DNA from: Edaphochlamys debaryana
Lineage: Eukaryota > Chlorophyta > Chlorophyceae > Chlamydomonadales
DNA length: 64,000 nt
NCBI GenBank assembly: GCA_016858145.1
Contig: JAEHOE010000005.1
Location: forward strand, 1,918,667-1,982,666
Direction: 5' to 3'
Shown: piece by piece, positions 45,202 through 55,969 of the stretch
Layout of the letters: every line of letters starts with the position of its first letter
Numbering within the stretch: position 1 is the first letter of the stretch
Made by a program: the position numbers and the translations under genes
The notes under the pieces: model-generated
What the model was told of the DNA's origin: nothing
The model's database searches: none
What the model saw: only the letters and a program-made list of their open reading frames with translations

Positions 45202-46825
45202 ATGGCCGCGAGCTACTGGGACTCGCACTGCTCGTAAGCCCTCGCAGCAGCTCATATTTAGGCTGCCATTTATGGTCTGGCGTGTTTCCTCAGCGCGAGT
45301 CGTTTTACCTGAACGTGCAGGCGCAATCTTGTCTCCAAGGAGCAGCTGGAGTGCTCGCATGCGGAGGATAGGCTGCTGGGCCTGACGCGGGAACACATCC
45401 AGCAACTGAACGTGTACTTCTGCGCAAGTAGGTCGGGGTTCTGCTTTCGCGCAGTTGACCAGCACGCTCGCACTGCTCAGCCCTTCCCCTTAATCCCAGG
45501 CATCGCTGAGCTCGCGAAGCAGCTGAAGCTGCGCCAGCGGTGAGTCCCACCACCTGCACTCGCTGCCAACATCCTACGCCCCACCTCCGACCTTCCAACC
45601 CCATCGCCCCATGCCCCCCCGCCTCTCCCACCGCAACAGCGTTGCCGCCACCGCCATGATCTACTTTCGTCGCGCCTACCTGTGCAACAACTTCTGCCGC
45701 CTGGACCCGCGGCTCGTGTACGTGGCGTGCCTGTACCTGGCCTGCAAGGCCGAGGAGTCGCTGCTGGCCGCCAAGCACCTGGTGGTCCACGCCAAGAACC
45801 TGCGCCCCAAATGGACCTACGACGTCAAGGACCTGCTGGACATGGAGATGGTGGGAGGGGCCGTGGGCCTTCGGGCGGGGCCGTGGGCCTTGGGGCGGGA
45901 GGGCATAATGGAGGGGGGGTATGGACGGGGTCGACCTTATTCCCGCCGCGCTGCCGCGCGGAGCCGTGTGTCGGGGTCGAGCGCCGGGCCACGCAGGCCC
46001 CCGTGCCACCACCCTTCGTCCTTCGTCCCCACCACCTCTGACCCTCTCCCCCCGCCCCCTCCCCCCTCCCCACCACCCGCAGGTGCTGCTCGAGGACCTG
46101 GACTTCAACCTCATCGTCTTCTCGCCCTACCGCGAGCTCGCGCGCCTGCTCTCGGACGCGGGCGTGGAGCAGGCCTGCGCGCAGCGGGCCTGGGGCGCCC
46201 TCAACGACTCGTACCGCTCCGACGTCAACCTGCTCTACCCGCCCCACATCGTGGCGCTGGGCTGCCTGTGCCTGGCCGCCGGGTCGTGCGGGGTGGACCT
46301 CACGGCCTGGCTGCAGCGGCTCAACGTGGACCTGGGGCAGGTGGGGGCGAGGGGGGAAGGGGCGGGGGAGCGGGAGAGAGGAGGGAGGGGCGCTGGGGGC
46401 TAGAGAAAGGGGTTCGGGGAAGGGGGCTCGTGGGTCGAATTTGGGTGCCTGCCCGCCGTCCGCGTGTCCCTTCATATCCCGTCGTGCCGGGCGGGCGGGG
46501 CAGAGAGCGGCGTGAGGCGGGCAGCCCCGAGCGCTGGCAGACGGTAGGCTTGGCAAGCTGCCCCATACCCGTCTCCGCTTTGCACCGGCGCCGGGGCCCG
46601 TCCCGCCCTCCCCCAGCCACCCCTCATCTTTCCCCGCTCGAACAGAATGTCCCCGCCCTACGCCGCTCCTCTCCTCCGCAGGTGGCGGCCGTGGTGGCGG
46701 AGCTCACTGCGCTCTACCCCCAGAACAGCGCCGGCATGGGCGCGGACGAGTGCCACCGCCTGCTGGACCTGGTGGGGACGCGCTGGGACTCGTCCGCCTC
46801 GGGCTCGGGCGAGCGCCGCCGCTGA
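45202..46825 (+). CDS. CYCC1: Cyclin C (CDK8-module cyclin)
   Basis: Six exons sum to 792 bp (263 aa): 45202-45233, 45321-45427, 45500-45539, 45640-45850, 46083-46340 and 46682-46825. Cyclin C partners CDK8 in the kinase module of Mediator and modulates RNA polymerase II transcription in the nucleus. The N-terminus MAASYWDSHCS and the segment LTREHIQQLNVYFCASIAEL match the family start. The first cyclin box contains LRQRVAATAMIYFRRAYL and LDPRLVYVACLYLACKAEES. The second contains VLLEDLDFNLIVFSPYREL and LLYPPHIVALGCLCLA. Length is within the range of plant and animal cyclin C. The start was chosen for its family N-terminus and good context (GCCATGGCC). LINE 1 ends only about 100 bp upstream, probably inside or just before the promoter. 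Confidence 0.93.
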
Positions 46826-48200
46826 ACGGCCCGCGGCGGCGGCCCATGGACCCAAGCTCGCGCGCCCCCGCCTCCACCAGAGACGAGGGGCGCGCGGTGC
46901 TTCGTTACACGACACAGAGGGACCTCTCCATCATGTCATGGGGGCTGTTTGCGCTGGCGCGAGGAGGCCCAGTGAGCGGGGCCTCATGCGTTATTAGTCG
47001 TCATCATCACGCCTCCTTGCCGCAGCCGCCCGCGCTCGGGCGGAGCGCTGGAGCTGCGCTTGCGGTGCAGCCGCTGAGAGACGGGCGTGGGCCCAGGCCT
47101 GGGGCTCTGGGCCTGGAGCTGGGACGCGGCTCAGCTCAAGGCTCCGCGCCGCACCGCCTCCGCGGCCCCACCGTGCTCGCGCCGCCGCTGCAGTGCTGGC
47201 TCAGCTCCACCACACCACACCAGCCTTGGCGTCACCGCCACCTCCCGGCCCCTTGCCGACCGCCCTTCACCCTGCCACCTGCCCTTTCGCCACGCCCCCG
47301 CGAGGCACGTGCGTGTACCCGAAGTGGGGGCCCCGCGGTCCTCACCCCTGGCATCGTATCCTACTCTCCCGTCTACACATGCGCCTTGCCCCCATCGCGA
47401 CCGCCAAATGCTGGAGGACCTTGATTCGCGGGGCCCTCCCCCCTGGAGCACCTGCTGGCAGCCTGGCAGAGGCCACGCCGCCATCCTTCGCATTGCAAGG
47501 CATGGACTGCAGGGTGAGATGGAGCTGGCAGTGCTATCATGCTTGATTATAATGGTGAACACCCGTCCTTACTTTGCTCCCCGATCCTGGCGCGCAGGCT
47601 CGGACAGGCATGTGGGGGCGTGAGAACCACACACCAGCAGCGCTGGACGCACGCGCCACGTGACACGGGCGGGTCTAGCCCAAGCCGGTGTTTGGGGTCG
47701 GCCTGACGTAGCGGAACTGCCCCGCAAGGGCCGCAGGCGGGATGCCAGGCGCGAGTTGCAGGCGGGGGTGGTGCGTGCTGCGGCACTGCTGGCGCCACCC
47801 GTGCCGGGAGGATGCAGCGCTTCGGATGTCGGCACGGTCTCCTCTGGACTCCTCAACCCAGGAGCCTCTGCCGGGTGTCCAGCACTCCGGCAGCAGAGCC
47901 CAGCTCTATCTGTGGCGGCCATGATCTTTGGGCAGCGATGGCGTCCGCAGAGGCGTTGCGGTTCGGTGGGTTAAGGAGTGGCAGCAAGCAGTCCCAGTCC
48001 CTGAATCCGCGGGAGGCTGTTGTGACTTTTGGTACGCGCGGGACTTTGGTGCGCGCCACCGGGCGGAGTGGGCACTGGGGCGGGGCACCGTATGGGCGGG
48101 GCGGGGCCAAGGCTGGCAACGTGCGTCGTGGCATTCGGACCGGTGACACTTAGCAAGCAGAGCACGCGGAATAAGGGACGACCAACTGCAGCTTCTGCAG
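46826..48200. other. Intergenic region downstream of cyclin C, no gene seen
   Basis: The open frames present have no recognisable protein features and none shows a coherent exon series. The first few hundred bases are likely the cyclin C 3' untranslated region. No TGTAA motif was spotted. Confidence 0.4.
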
Positions 48201-48852
48201 CCACAGCTACAGACGGACGCACACGGTGCAAGCTGCCACTGGCTGCCAGAATCCCGGATCCGACAATGACGAGCGCTCGTCCGCTTTCTGCTCTGTTGCC
48301 CAGCGCGGGGAATCATGCTTGCTCGGGACCCTCAATGCCAGTCTCGTCCAGCCCGTTGCTCGCTAGGCCGCGTTACTCAGGCGGCCAGGCAGCATCTGCC
48401 AGTCTGGAGTCTGCCCAGTTCCAGCTCGTCAGACACCGGTCCTACACAGCGCATGCTGCTTACTCGACAGATGTAGTGTTATCGTGCCCGCTCCAGACTA
48501 GAAATGGACGGCAGTTACGGCGGTTTCGGCATTCGAAGTTCTCGACGGATCGCGGATATGCTACAGACAGTCTGGGCCGAGATCACGCGTGCGCGATCAT
48601 ACTGGCGCTGACACGGAGCCTGATCACCGCTTTGATAGAGGAGCATCCATCTCCGTTGGTGTGGATTGCGCCGCATCGCATTTGACCCAAGAATCTTGCG
48701 CAGCCGTCGATGCCGTCGAACCCGGGTCCCACCCACCCGTCCCCCCGGCCCCCGCAAGCGCGCTTGGCTGCCTGCCATTGTGGCCGTGTACCCCAAGAAT
48801 CGGGGCCAAACGGAATGAAGGTCAGATTATCCAATCAGGGTTACTTGAAACG
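48200..48852 (+). repeat. Degenerate partial unit of the 5.2-kb tandem repeat
   Basis: Segments around 48275-48560 and 48760-48800 are diverged copies of 49325-49640 and 49860-49885, and of the matching places in unit 3. Landmarks are CTCGTCCGCTTTCTGCTC, GAGTCTGCCCAGTTCCAGCT and CACCGGTCCTACACAGCG. Similarity is clearly lower than between units 2 and 3. At 48853 it passes straight into the start of unit 2. Confidence 0.7.
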
Positions 48853-50762
48853 ACCACGGTGGATGCTGAAGCTCTGTAGAAGCAGAACCAGAGCGTTAGT
48901 TGCTGTGGGCGGCGCGGCCGTCATGCTAAGGTCCGGAGTTCCGTCATACGTCGCGGGTGTTCCCCATCAGCAGGCCTGCCGCTTCATGTGTGTCGCAAAG
49001 TAGCAGGCAGCTAGGCACGCAACCATGCAGATGCGCGAGCCAAAGATGCCCCTCCACCACCTGACGTCCCCAGTGCTTTTCGCGTTACCTCGTCTCCCGT
49101 TTCCCCTTCCCCCAGTAGCCCCTCGCCCCTCCACCACCTGACGTCCCCCAGTAACCCCTCATCTAGCCTTTACCGGTAGCCGTAACACAGAGCGCTGAGC
49201 CTGAGGTGAATCGAAGTAGCCGCAGACCGTGCCCACGGGCCCTGGGCTCGAGTACAGCATGCACGCACGCGCACGCTGCGCCAACGGGCCTTGGGGATCG
49301 GGAATCTGGGCACGACGAGCAATCGTCCTACTCGTCCGCTGTTCTGCTCGTCAGGGAGTACCGGTAAAGGCCTCGACTGCCAGTCTCGTCCAGTCTCCAG
49401 TCCCGTTGCTCGCTCAGGCCGAGTCACGTCACTCAGCTCAGGCGGTCAGGAAGCATCTGTCGAGTCTGGAGTCTGCCCAGTTCGAGCTCGTCAAACACCG
49501 GTCCTACACAGCGCATGTGTCGCTTACTCGACAGCTGTAGTAGCCTCGTGTCTGCACCATCCCGCTCCCCAGACTAGAATTGGCCGGCAGTTACGGCGGT
49601 CTCAGGCATTTGAGCTTTCGAAGTCCTCGATTGCGGATATGCTCCATGCCGGAGCCAGGCTCCAGCAGACCTCCAAGCTCAGCACGTCGCCGTAACTCAC
49701 GGCTTTGGTAGAGGAGCACCCACCTGAAGATCAGTCCTGTGGCTGCGTAGATCGCGCCGCATCTGCGCCCAGCACCTTGTCTCAACAACATTGTTGCACG
49801 AACCCCGGTCCCTCCCTGACGTCCCTGTCCCCCCTTCCCGCCCCCCGGCCCCCCCACGCGCGCTTGGCTGCCTGCCAATGTGGCGGTGTATCCCAGCCCC
49901 AACTACCCGGGCCAACTGGAAGGTCACGAGGTCCATTCGGTACAAATGGCTGCGTCCCCTCCGCGTAGCGACATCTGCGGGGGGCGAGATGTGGTGACAA
50001 CCGCGTCTCAACCCCTCTGCAACACTCTGCATCTTATGATGGATACTCTAATGCCTCAGCTGTGGAAAGGCCCAAGTGGCAGCTAAGAAACGGCGCGTCG
50101 GTGTAAGCGCAGGTCTTGAAGAGCCGGAGCGCGTGCTGCGCGGGCCAGCACGGGTCGGGGCCAGCGGGCCCCGGCTGGCGGGCACACCCTTGGAATGACC
50201 TCGCCTCGCCCGAAGCGCCACTGCCATCGAGTGCTTAGCTAAATACATAGGCATGGGACACAAGAACTCTGGGGTTACCAGGGACTGCGAGATTTGTGCA
50301 TTTCTGGCATGCGGTCGCAGTGCCCTCTTTGCATTTAGGGTACTTACAGCGGACTAGCGCACATGTCAGTGTGCTAGCGCGACTTGGTTCGTGTCAATTG
50401 GTGCAGTTGGCTGTGACAGCATGTCTGATCAGAAGCAGACCTGAACACGCCTTCCCGCGGCCGCGCTTGTTGCTTGCATATACTACTACTGAGGAGATGT
50501 TTAGCAATCTGTGTGGGGCCAACCCGTGCACTTCGCCGCAAGAGCAAGTCTGATCCGTCGCGGTTTGAGGTCAAATACGCGTCGCGTGACGATTGCTGCA
50601 CGCATCGAGCGCTTACGAGCAGCGCGAGGGCTTCTGCAAGGCGCAGTGATGTTGCGCTTCATAACGACAGCTGGACCGCCTTGCCCTGGCACGGCTTACG
50701 GCCCAACGTCCCGCCTCGTCCCGGCAAGGCCCCATCCCGGTCACACCCGCCCGGTCAAGCAG

Positions 50763-50771
50763 CTAACCCAC
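50763..50771 (+). repeat. Target-site duplication of LINE 2, left copy
   Basis: CTAACCCAC. The next five bases (CTCGC) also nearly match those after the right copy (CTTGC), so the duplication could be 14 bp with one mismatch. The same nine bases occur once, without the element, at 60442-60450. Confidence 0.8.
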
Positions 50772-53700
50772 CTCGCCTCGCCTGACGGACGCCTCCTTAC
50801 ACTGCCCCTCTGCTGGGGTGGCCACTCCTTTGTGGTGGCGTCTGCATACCTTCCGGCCTGCGACCCTGCGGGCCAGCGGGAGTTTGCGGCGTCACGCCTG
50901 GCCCCTCTTTGCGCCGCCGGCCGCCCGCCGCTGGTGCTCGCCGCCGACTTCAACTGGGTTCCGGACGTGCAGCTCGACTCCGTCGCTGGGGCAGGTCGCT
51001 CTAGCGACCCCCCAACTGCCCGGCAGTTTCGCAGCTGCGTGCCCGGGCCTGGTTGACTCCTTCCGTCACCTTCATCCGCAGCTACGCAGCTTCAGCTATG
51101 TGGCGCCCAATGGTGGGTCCCGTGTTGACCGGGTCCTCCTCTCGCCGGGCCTGGCACCGGCCCTGCGTGAGGCAGCCATTCGGGAGGCCGCAGTCTCCGA
51201 TCATCGTCTTGTCCTAGCAGGCCTTGCCCCAGTTGCGGACTCGCGCCTGGGGCCGGGCCTCCGTCGTGTGCGTGTTTCGTTCTGCGACTTTGCTGACTTG
51301 CGCGACTCCTTGTCTGCCTGGCTTGAGGCTGCTATCGCTGAGGCGCCCGCGGGTGACCGCGAGCTCCTTGAGTGGTGGCCGGGCTTCAAGCGCAGGCTAG
51401 CCGCCCATGCGGGGCGGCTGAATCGTGAGGCCTATGTCCGCCGCGTCGCAGCCGGCGCCGACAAGGAGGCGGCGCAAGCCGCCTTTGACTCGGCGCTGGC
51501 AGCGGCAGCGGCGGGCGACCAAACCGCCGCCCGAGATGCCGTGGTTGCCCGCTCTGCGAGCGCTGCGGCAGCGCTCCGGGCGGCGGCGCGCCCTGCTGGC
51601 GCTGCGCGGCGGGCATGGCTACGCTCAGGCGAACGGCCGTGCCCCGCTGTCACCCTCCCTCGTTCGGCCTCCCACGCCGCGGTGCCCGATCCTGGCGCTG
51701 CGGCGACCTAACGGCACGTTGGTCACCTCGCCCACGGCGGTTCTGCAGGTGGCCGCCGACTTCTGGGCTAGCGTGTGCACGCCTGGCCCTGCAGCGCCGT
51801 CGGCCCGCCATGCGGTGCTGACGGCGCTACGGGAGCTGGGGTCGCGCTGCCCAGCGTCGGCGGTCGAGGCCTTGGGCCAGCCTACGGTTACCGCTGAGGA
51901 AGTTCGCAAGGCGCTGGCGGCCTCACCGCCTGGCAAGGCGGCGGGGGCCGACGGCATCCCAACCGAGCTCTACAAGGAATTCTCCACACAGTTTGCGCCC
52001 CTGTTAGCTCGAGTCTTCACTGCGGTGGGGACTCAGCAGGCGGCGCCAGCTGGCTTTCTTGATGGCATCATCTCCTCGTTCTACAAGGCGGGCGACCGCA
52101 CGCTTCCCTCCAACTACCGCCCAATCACCCTCCTCGACACCGACTACCGCACCCTCGCCCGTGTCCTCATGCTTCGTCTTCGACCCGTCTTCGCCCTCGC
52201 CATTGGCCCTGAGCAAACTGCCTTCCTTGCTGGCCGCCGCATCGCCGACAACGTGCTGCTCTTGCAGCTGTTGCCGGAGTTGCTGCGGTCGGCAGGGCAG
52301 GCGGGGGCCGCCGTCTTCCTCGATTTCTACAAGGCCTATGACACTGTTGATCGCTCTTTCCTCTTTGACTGCCTGGAGGCGCTGGGCGTCGGATCGGGCT
52401 TCCTAGCCTGGGTCCGCTGCCTGCACACGGGCACCCGCGCCTCAGCCCTTGTCAACGGCCACCTGTCCAACCCGGTCTCCATCTCGGCTGGCGTTCGGCA
52501 GGGGTGCCCCCTCGCCCCTCTCCTCTACCTCGCCGTGGCTCAGGCTCTGTCCTGCTGGCTGCGGCGGTGTCGGGTTGGGTTGGTGGCGGCTGGGGTGCCG
52601 GTGCTGGCCTCCCAGTACGCTGACGACTGCACCCCCCTGCTGGACGGCCCCCACTGCGCTCCTGCATTCCTGCAAGCCATGGAGGTCTTCCGGCAGGCCT
52701 CGGGTCAGCGCCTAAACGTTGACAAAACAGAGCTTATGCCGCTCGGCCCTGCTGCTGCTGCCCCTGTCCTGGAGCGTGTTGCCAGCTCCGAGGCCGGGAC
52801 CGCGGCCAGCGGGGCTCCTGCCCCGGCGCCGCCGGTCTCGGCGGCGCCCACCACCTCTCCGCCGCCCCTCGGGGCGGCGGCCTCCTCTGTGGCCCTGGCG
52901 GGTGCGTCCGCTCCCGCCACGGCCGCAGATACCCCGCACGCTGGCGCTGCTGCCGCGGTGACCCTTGTGGTCGCAGCGGCGGCGGCGCCGGCTCCTGCCC
53001 TCCGCACCGTGTCCTCAGCCCGCACGCTGGGCGTCCTGTTTTGGGGCGCCCCGCCCTCAACGTTACCTGTCGTCGACTTCGCTCCTGTCTACGCCGTCCT
53101 GCAGCGAGTGGCGCACCTGCCGCTTTCTGCCTTCGGCCGCGCTTTTGCGGCCTCGTCGTATGCGCTAAGTAAAGTTCTGTACCATCTTGAGTTTTCCCGC
53201 CTGCCGTCAGCCTCAGCGCTGTCGACCCTCGGCAGTCGTGTGGCGGCGCTGGTGGATCGGGGCCTGGCTCCGGACGCTGACGCCGACACGCGACGCACGC
53301 GCCTGCCTGGCTTGCCGTCGGACTGCCTCGTGCTCCCGCCTGTGGTTGGCGGCTTCGGCCTCCTACCGCTGCGTGAGCACGTTCAGGCCCGGCATGCTTG
53401 CCTGGCCTCACGCTTTATCCAAGGCGCGCTGGGCTTCTTGCCTAGTGTGCCCACCTGGGTGGCGGTGGCGGTGGCGCAACTTCGTCGTCTCCATCCGGCC
53501 GCCCACCCCCTCGCCCTCCTCACTGCAGCCGCTGGCGGGCGCCTCTTCGGATGCCCCATCCCCAGCGACTGCCCCGCCCTCAAACGTCTTGTCTCTGCCT
53601 TCACTACTCTTCCGCCGCCGGCTGTACTTGCGTGGGACTTGCTAGCAGCGGGGCCATGGTGCTACCACGCTCCGCTGTGGGGCAATCCCGCGCTTGATGC

Positions 53701-54872
53701 TGGCGGCGAGCCTCTACATGTGGCTTTCCCCGACCTCTTCGACGTGCCTTCGCTTCGTTGCGTGGGCATGGCGGTTGCGGTGGTGGATGCCTTCCGTCGC
53801 TTCAACCGTCAATGGGAGCGGCGGCCTGGCGGGCGCCCGTCGCCGCGCTGGGCTCGCCGTTGCCTGCCCCTGTACCGCTCTGACGTCGTTCTTGGTGTGC
53901 TCGGCGTCTCGGAATGGTTCACACTACCGTCCGAGCTCCACTGCGGAGTTCGGGCCGCTGGCCTCTTTGCAGCACTGCTGCAGCGTATCCCCCCAGCTTG
54001 GGTGGAGGCTGCACGTGCTGCACGGCTGGCGCCTGGTGGGGCCGGCCGCGGCCCCGCCGCTGCTGGCTGCCTGTCGCATCATCGCCCCTGCCGTGGGCTG
54101 GACGCTGCCGCCGGGTGCTCCCTGCCGCGTGATCCAGCTCACGGTTCGGGCCGCTACTCAGCTCCAACTCTCCGCGTCGGTGGAATCGCTGGCGCGGCGC
54201 CATCGGGCCTTCGTTGCGGAGGCCCTGTCCCTTCCCGCTGCGCCGCCTGAATCACTGTCTGCGTTCGCCGCAGCTCTGCGGCGGCTTTGGGCGGTGCGGT
54301 GGGAGCCGGAACACAAAGAACCGCTCTGGCGTCTGGCTCTTAATGGGTTTGCGGGATTTGGGATGCATGCAGCTGATATTGCTCGGGGAGTAGGCCCTGC
54401 GATGTGCCCATGTGGTGTGTGGATGGATGAAGGGGATCGGACGCACCACTTCTGGTCTTGCTGTGTCGCTGGTGCTCTTCGTGAGGCCCTTGAAGAAGAA
54501 CTGTACAGATGGACTCCTAGCTATGCCCTCGGCAAGCAGCATTTGTGGCTCGTGACTCCGCCTGTGGGCGTGTCTGGTGTGACTTGGGATGTGGTCTGCC
54601 TAGCTGCGGTGGCTGCTCTGGAGCGGGGACGTCAGTGGCTCTATGCCGCCCGCCCGGAGACAGGTGCCCCGCTTGGGCGCGCCACCCTTTCTCGACTTGG
54701 TTTGCAAGTGGTTGCGGAATTTTGGGCTCGTGTTCGCTCCTTTGCGGAAGACTGTGGTCAAGGTTTCAGTAAGAAGTGGAGAGACGTTCCGCCCGAGCAC
54801 CCTTTCCTGGGCGGCGTCGCCGGGAAGCCGCGGTTCAACCCCCCTGCGGATGTCGAGCCGCCTTCCCCCTGA
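50772..54872 (+). pseudogene. LINE 2 endonuclease/reverse transcriptase, three frameshifts
   Basis: The coding sequence passes through three frame changes, near 51026-51032, 51570-51600 and 54020-54050. The endonuclease part keeps DGRLLTLPLCWGGHSFVVAS, VLAADFNWVPD and AVSDHRLVLAGL, but its N-terminal third is missing. The reverse transcriptase has AGADGIPTELYK, NYRPITLLDTDYRTLARVL, FLDFYKAYDTVDR, SAGVRQGCPLAP and the catalytic QYADD (Tyr codon 52616-52618). A CPCG..HHFWSC zinc-binding motif lies near the C-terminus, and the frame ends at 54870-54872. An Ala/Pro-rich insert interrupts the region after the YADD core (about 52741-53010). This copy cannot encode a working protein as it stands. 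Confidence 0.88.
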
Positions 54873-55064
54873 CTCGGCGTGGTTGTGGTGCTTGTGATGA
54901 TCTCATGTGGCTAGCCCTCTCGGGCTGAGACTGTCGCTGTATGGGTTGGAGTAGGTGGCTGCCTCGGTGTTGGACATTCCCTTAGGGTACGCCTGGGGTC
55001 GGGGGAAGTTGACTCTCTCCCCCTTGTGCGGGGCCGGCAGCTTGCTGCCCGCTGGCCGCAACCC

Positions 55065-55069
55065 TGTAA
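55065..55069 (+). terminator. TGTAA polyadenylation motif at the LINE 2 3' end
   Basis: TGTAA is the usual green-algal polyadenylation signal. Here it lies about 10 nt before the element boundary defined by the empty-site comparison, as expected if the integrated copy came from a transcript cleaved just after this signal. Confidence 0.7.
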
Positions 55070-55079
55070 TGCGTCATTC

Positions 55080-55088
55080 CTAACCCAC
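55080..55088 (+). repeat. Target-site duplication of LINE 2, right copy
   Basis: CTAACCCAC, identical to 50763-50771. The sequence then continues CTTGCGGAGTCGG, against TGGAGTCGG at the empty site, so a small change has occurred beside the junction in one of the two units. Confidence 0.8.
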
Positions 55089-55964
55089 CTTGCGGAGTCG
55101 GGGCCTACGTTCAGGCACGGCCGGATGTGTCGGGGTAGTTACAGTACGTACAGTACAGTGCAATACGCCCCCTTGAAGGCAGTGAGCGGGCAGTGCAACA
55201 TGAAGTGCTCCAGCATCTGGGCCAACATGGGCCTTGAGATCCACCTCGGCGTTACGCACCACTGCTGTGTCGACGCCAGCCACGGCTCAACCCCCAAGCA
55301 AGTAACCCTACCTACTAGGGAACGCAATGATGATGACCGATGATACCTAGGTTCGTACATACACAATAAACTGTTCAGGCCTGCTGCTGATAACGCCGTG
55401 CTGTGCCACGTGACACCGCGCACTCAAGCACAACGCTCTACAGCGCTCAATCAAGTTAGGGATAATGAGAACAGGGGCGTCTCCTCATGACAGGGAAGAA
55501 ATAAGAAAAAAAAGCTGCAATAACCAAGCGCCTGGAGCCGTATGTGCCACGCAGCCTCGGGACAGGCTGCCCATCCTGCGTCGGCTTAGATGATGTCATC
55601 ACTGCATATGGAACAGATTAAGTACGGCCTGTCCGCACCATCCCTTGCACTACGCCTTAGGTTGCAAGGCGCCTACCTAAGCTACTTCCGCTCTTCGGCC
55701 CCAAGCCGAACATGGCCCGCTATGCAGATTGATGCTATGATCACAGTATTGACGCAGGGGCGCCCCTTAAGTACATGCAACACTCCATCAAGGGCCGCCT
55801 GGCCTTCGACGAGCACTGAGGTGATCTTCGTTTACGAGCGCGCCCAACATTAGTGCGCAACGTCGTATCGAGTGGCGGAACGGGCGGACCTCCCAAGAGG
55901 CCGCCGGGGTGCAAGCCATTGACCCGCTGGTGCAAAGCTTTGAGCCCGCACCAGCCAGAAAGAA

Positions 55965-55969
55965 TTACA
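55965..55969 (-). terminator. TGTAA motif after the stop of the PPSP-rich gene, copy A
   Basis: Reads TGTAA on the minus strand immediately after the TAG at 55970-55972. It is also present at 61304-61308 for copy B. Confidence 0.45.

Larger units (their letters stand above)
50772..55079 (+). mobile_element. LINE retrotransposon 2, 5'-truncated, inserted in repeat unit 2
   Basis: The boundaries come from comparison with unit 3. There, GCAGCTAACCCAC (60440) runs directly into TGGAGTCGGGGCC, whereas in unit 2 these flanks lie 4.3 kb apart. The element starts inside its endonuclease domain and ends about 10 nt after a TGTAA motif (55065-55069), as expected for a copied polyadenylated transcript. 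No A-tail remains. It belongs to a different LINE family from the one at 41334, judging by its endonuclease and zinc motifs. Confidence 0.9.

Noticed and set aside
49880..50086. Plus-strand open frame beginning MAVYPSPNYPGQLEGHE (also 59557-59763)
   Set aside because: Three of the four differences between the copies change the protein, there are no flanking exons, and it is conserved only because the units are duplicated.
55139..55423. Minus-strand open frame ending in a Leu/Cys-rich tail, considered as a last exon of the PPSP-rich gene (also 60497-60781)
   Set aside because: The exon ending at 55970 already stops in frame and is followed by TGTAA. No donor and acceptor pair clearly links the two. 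Kept only as an alternative.
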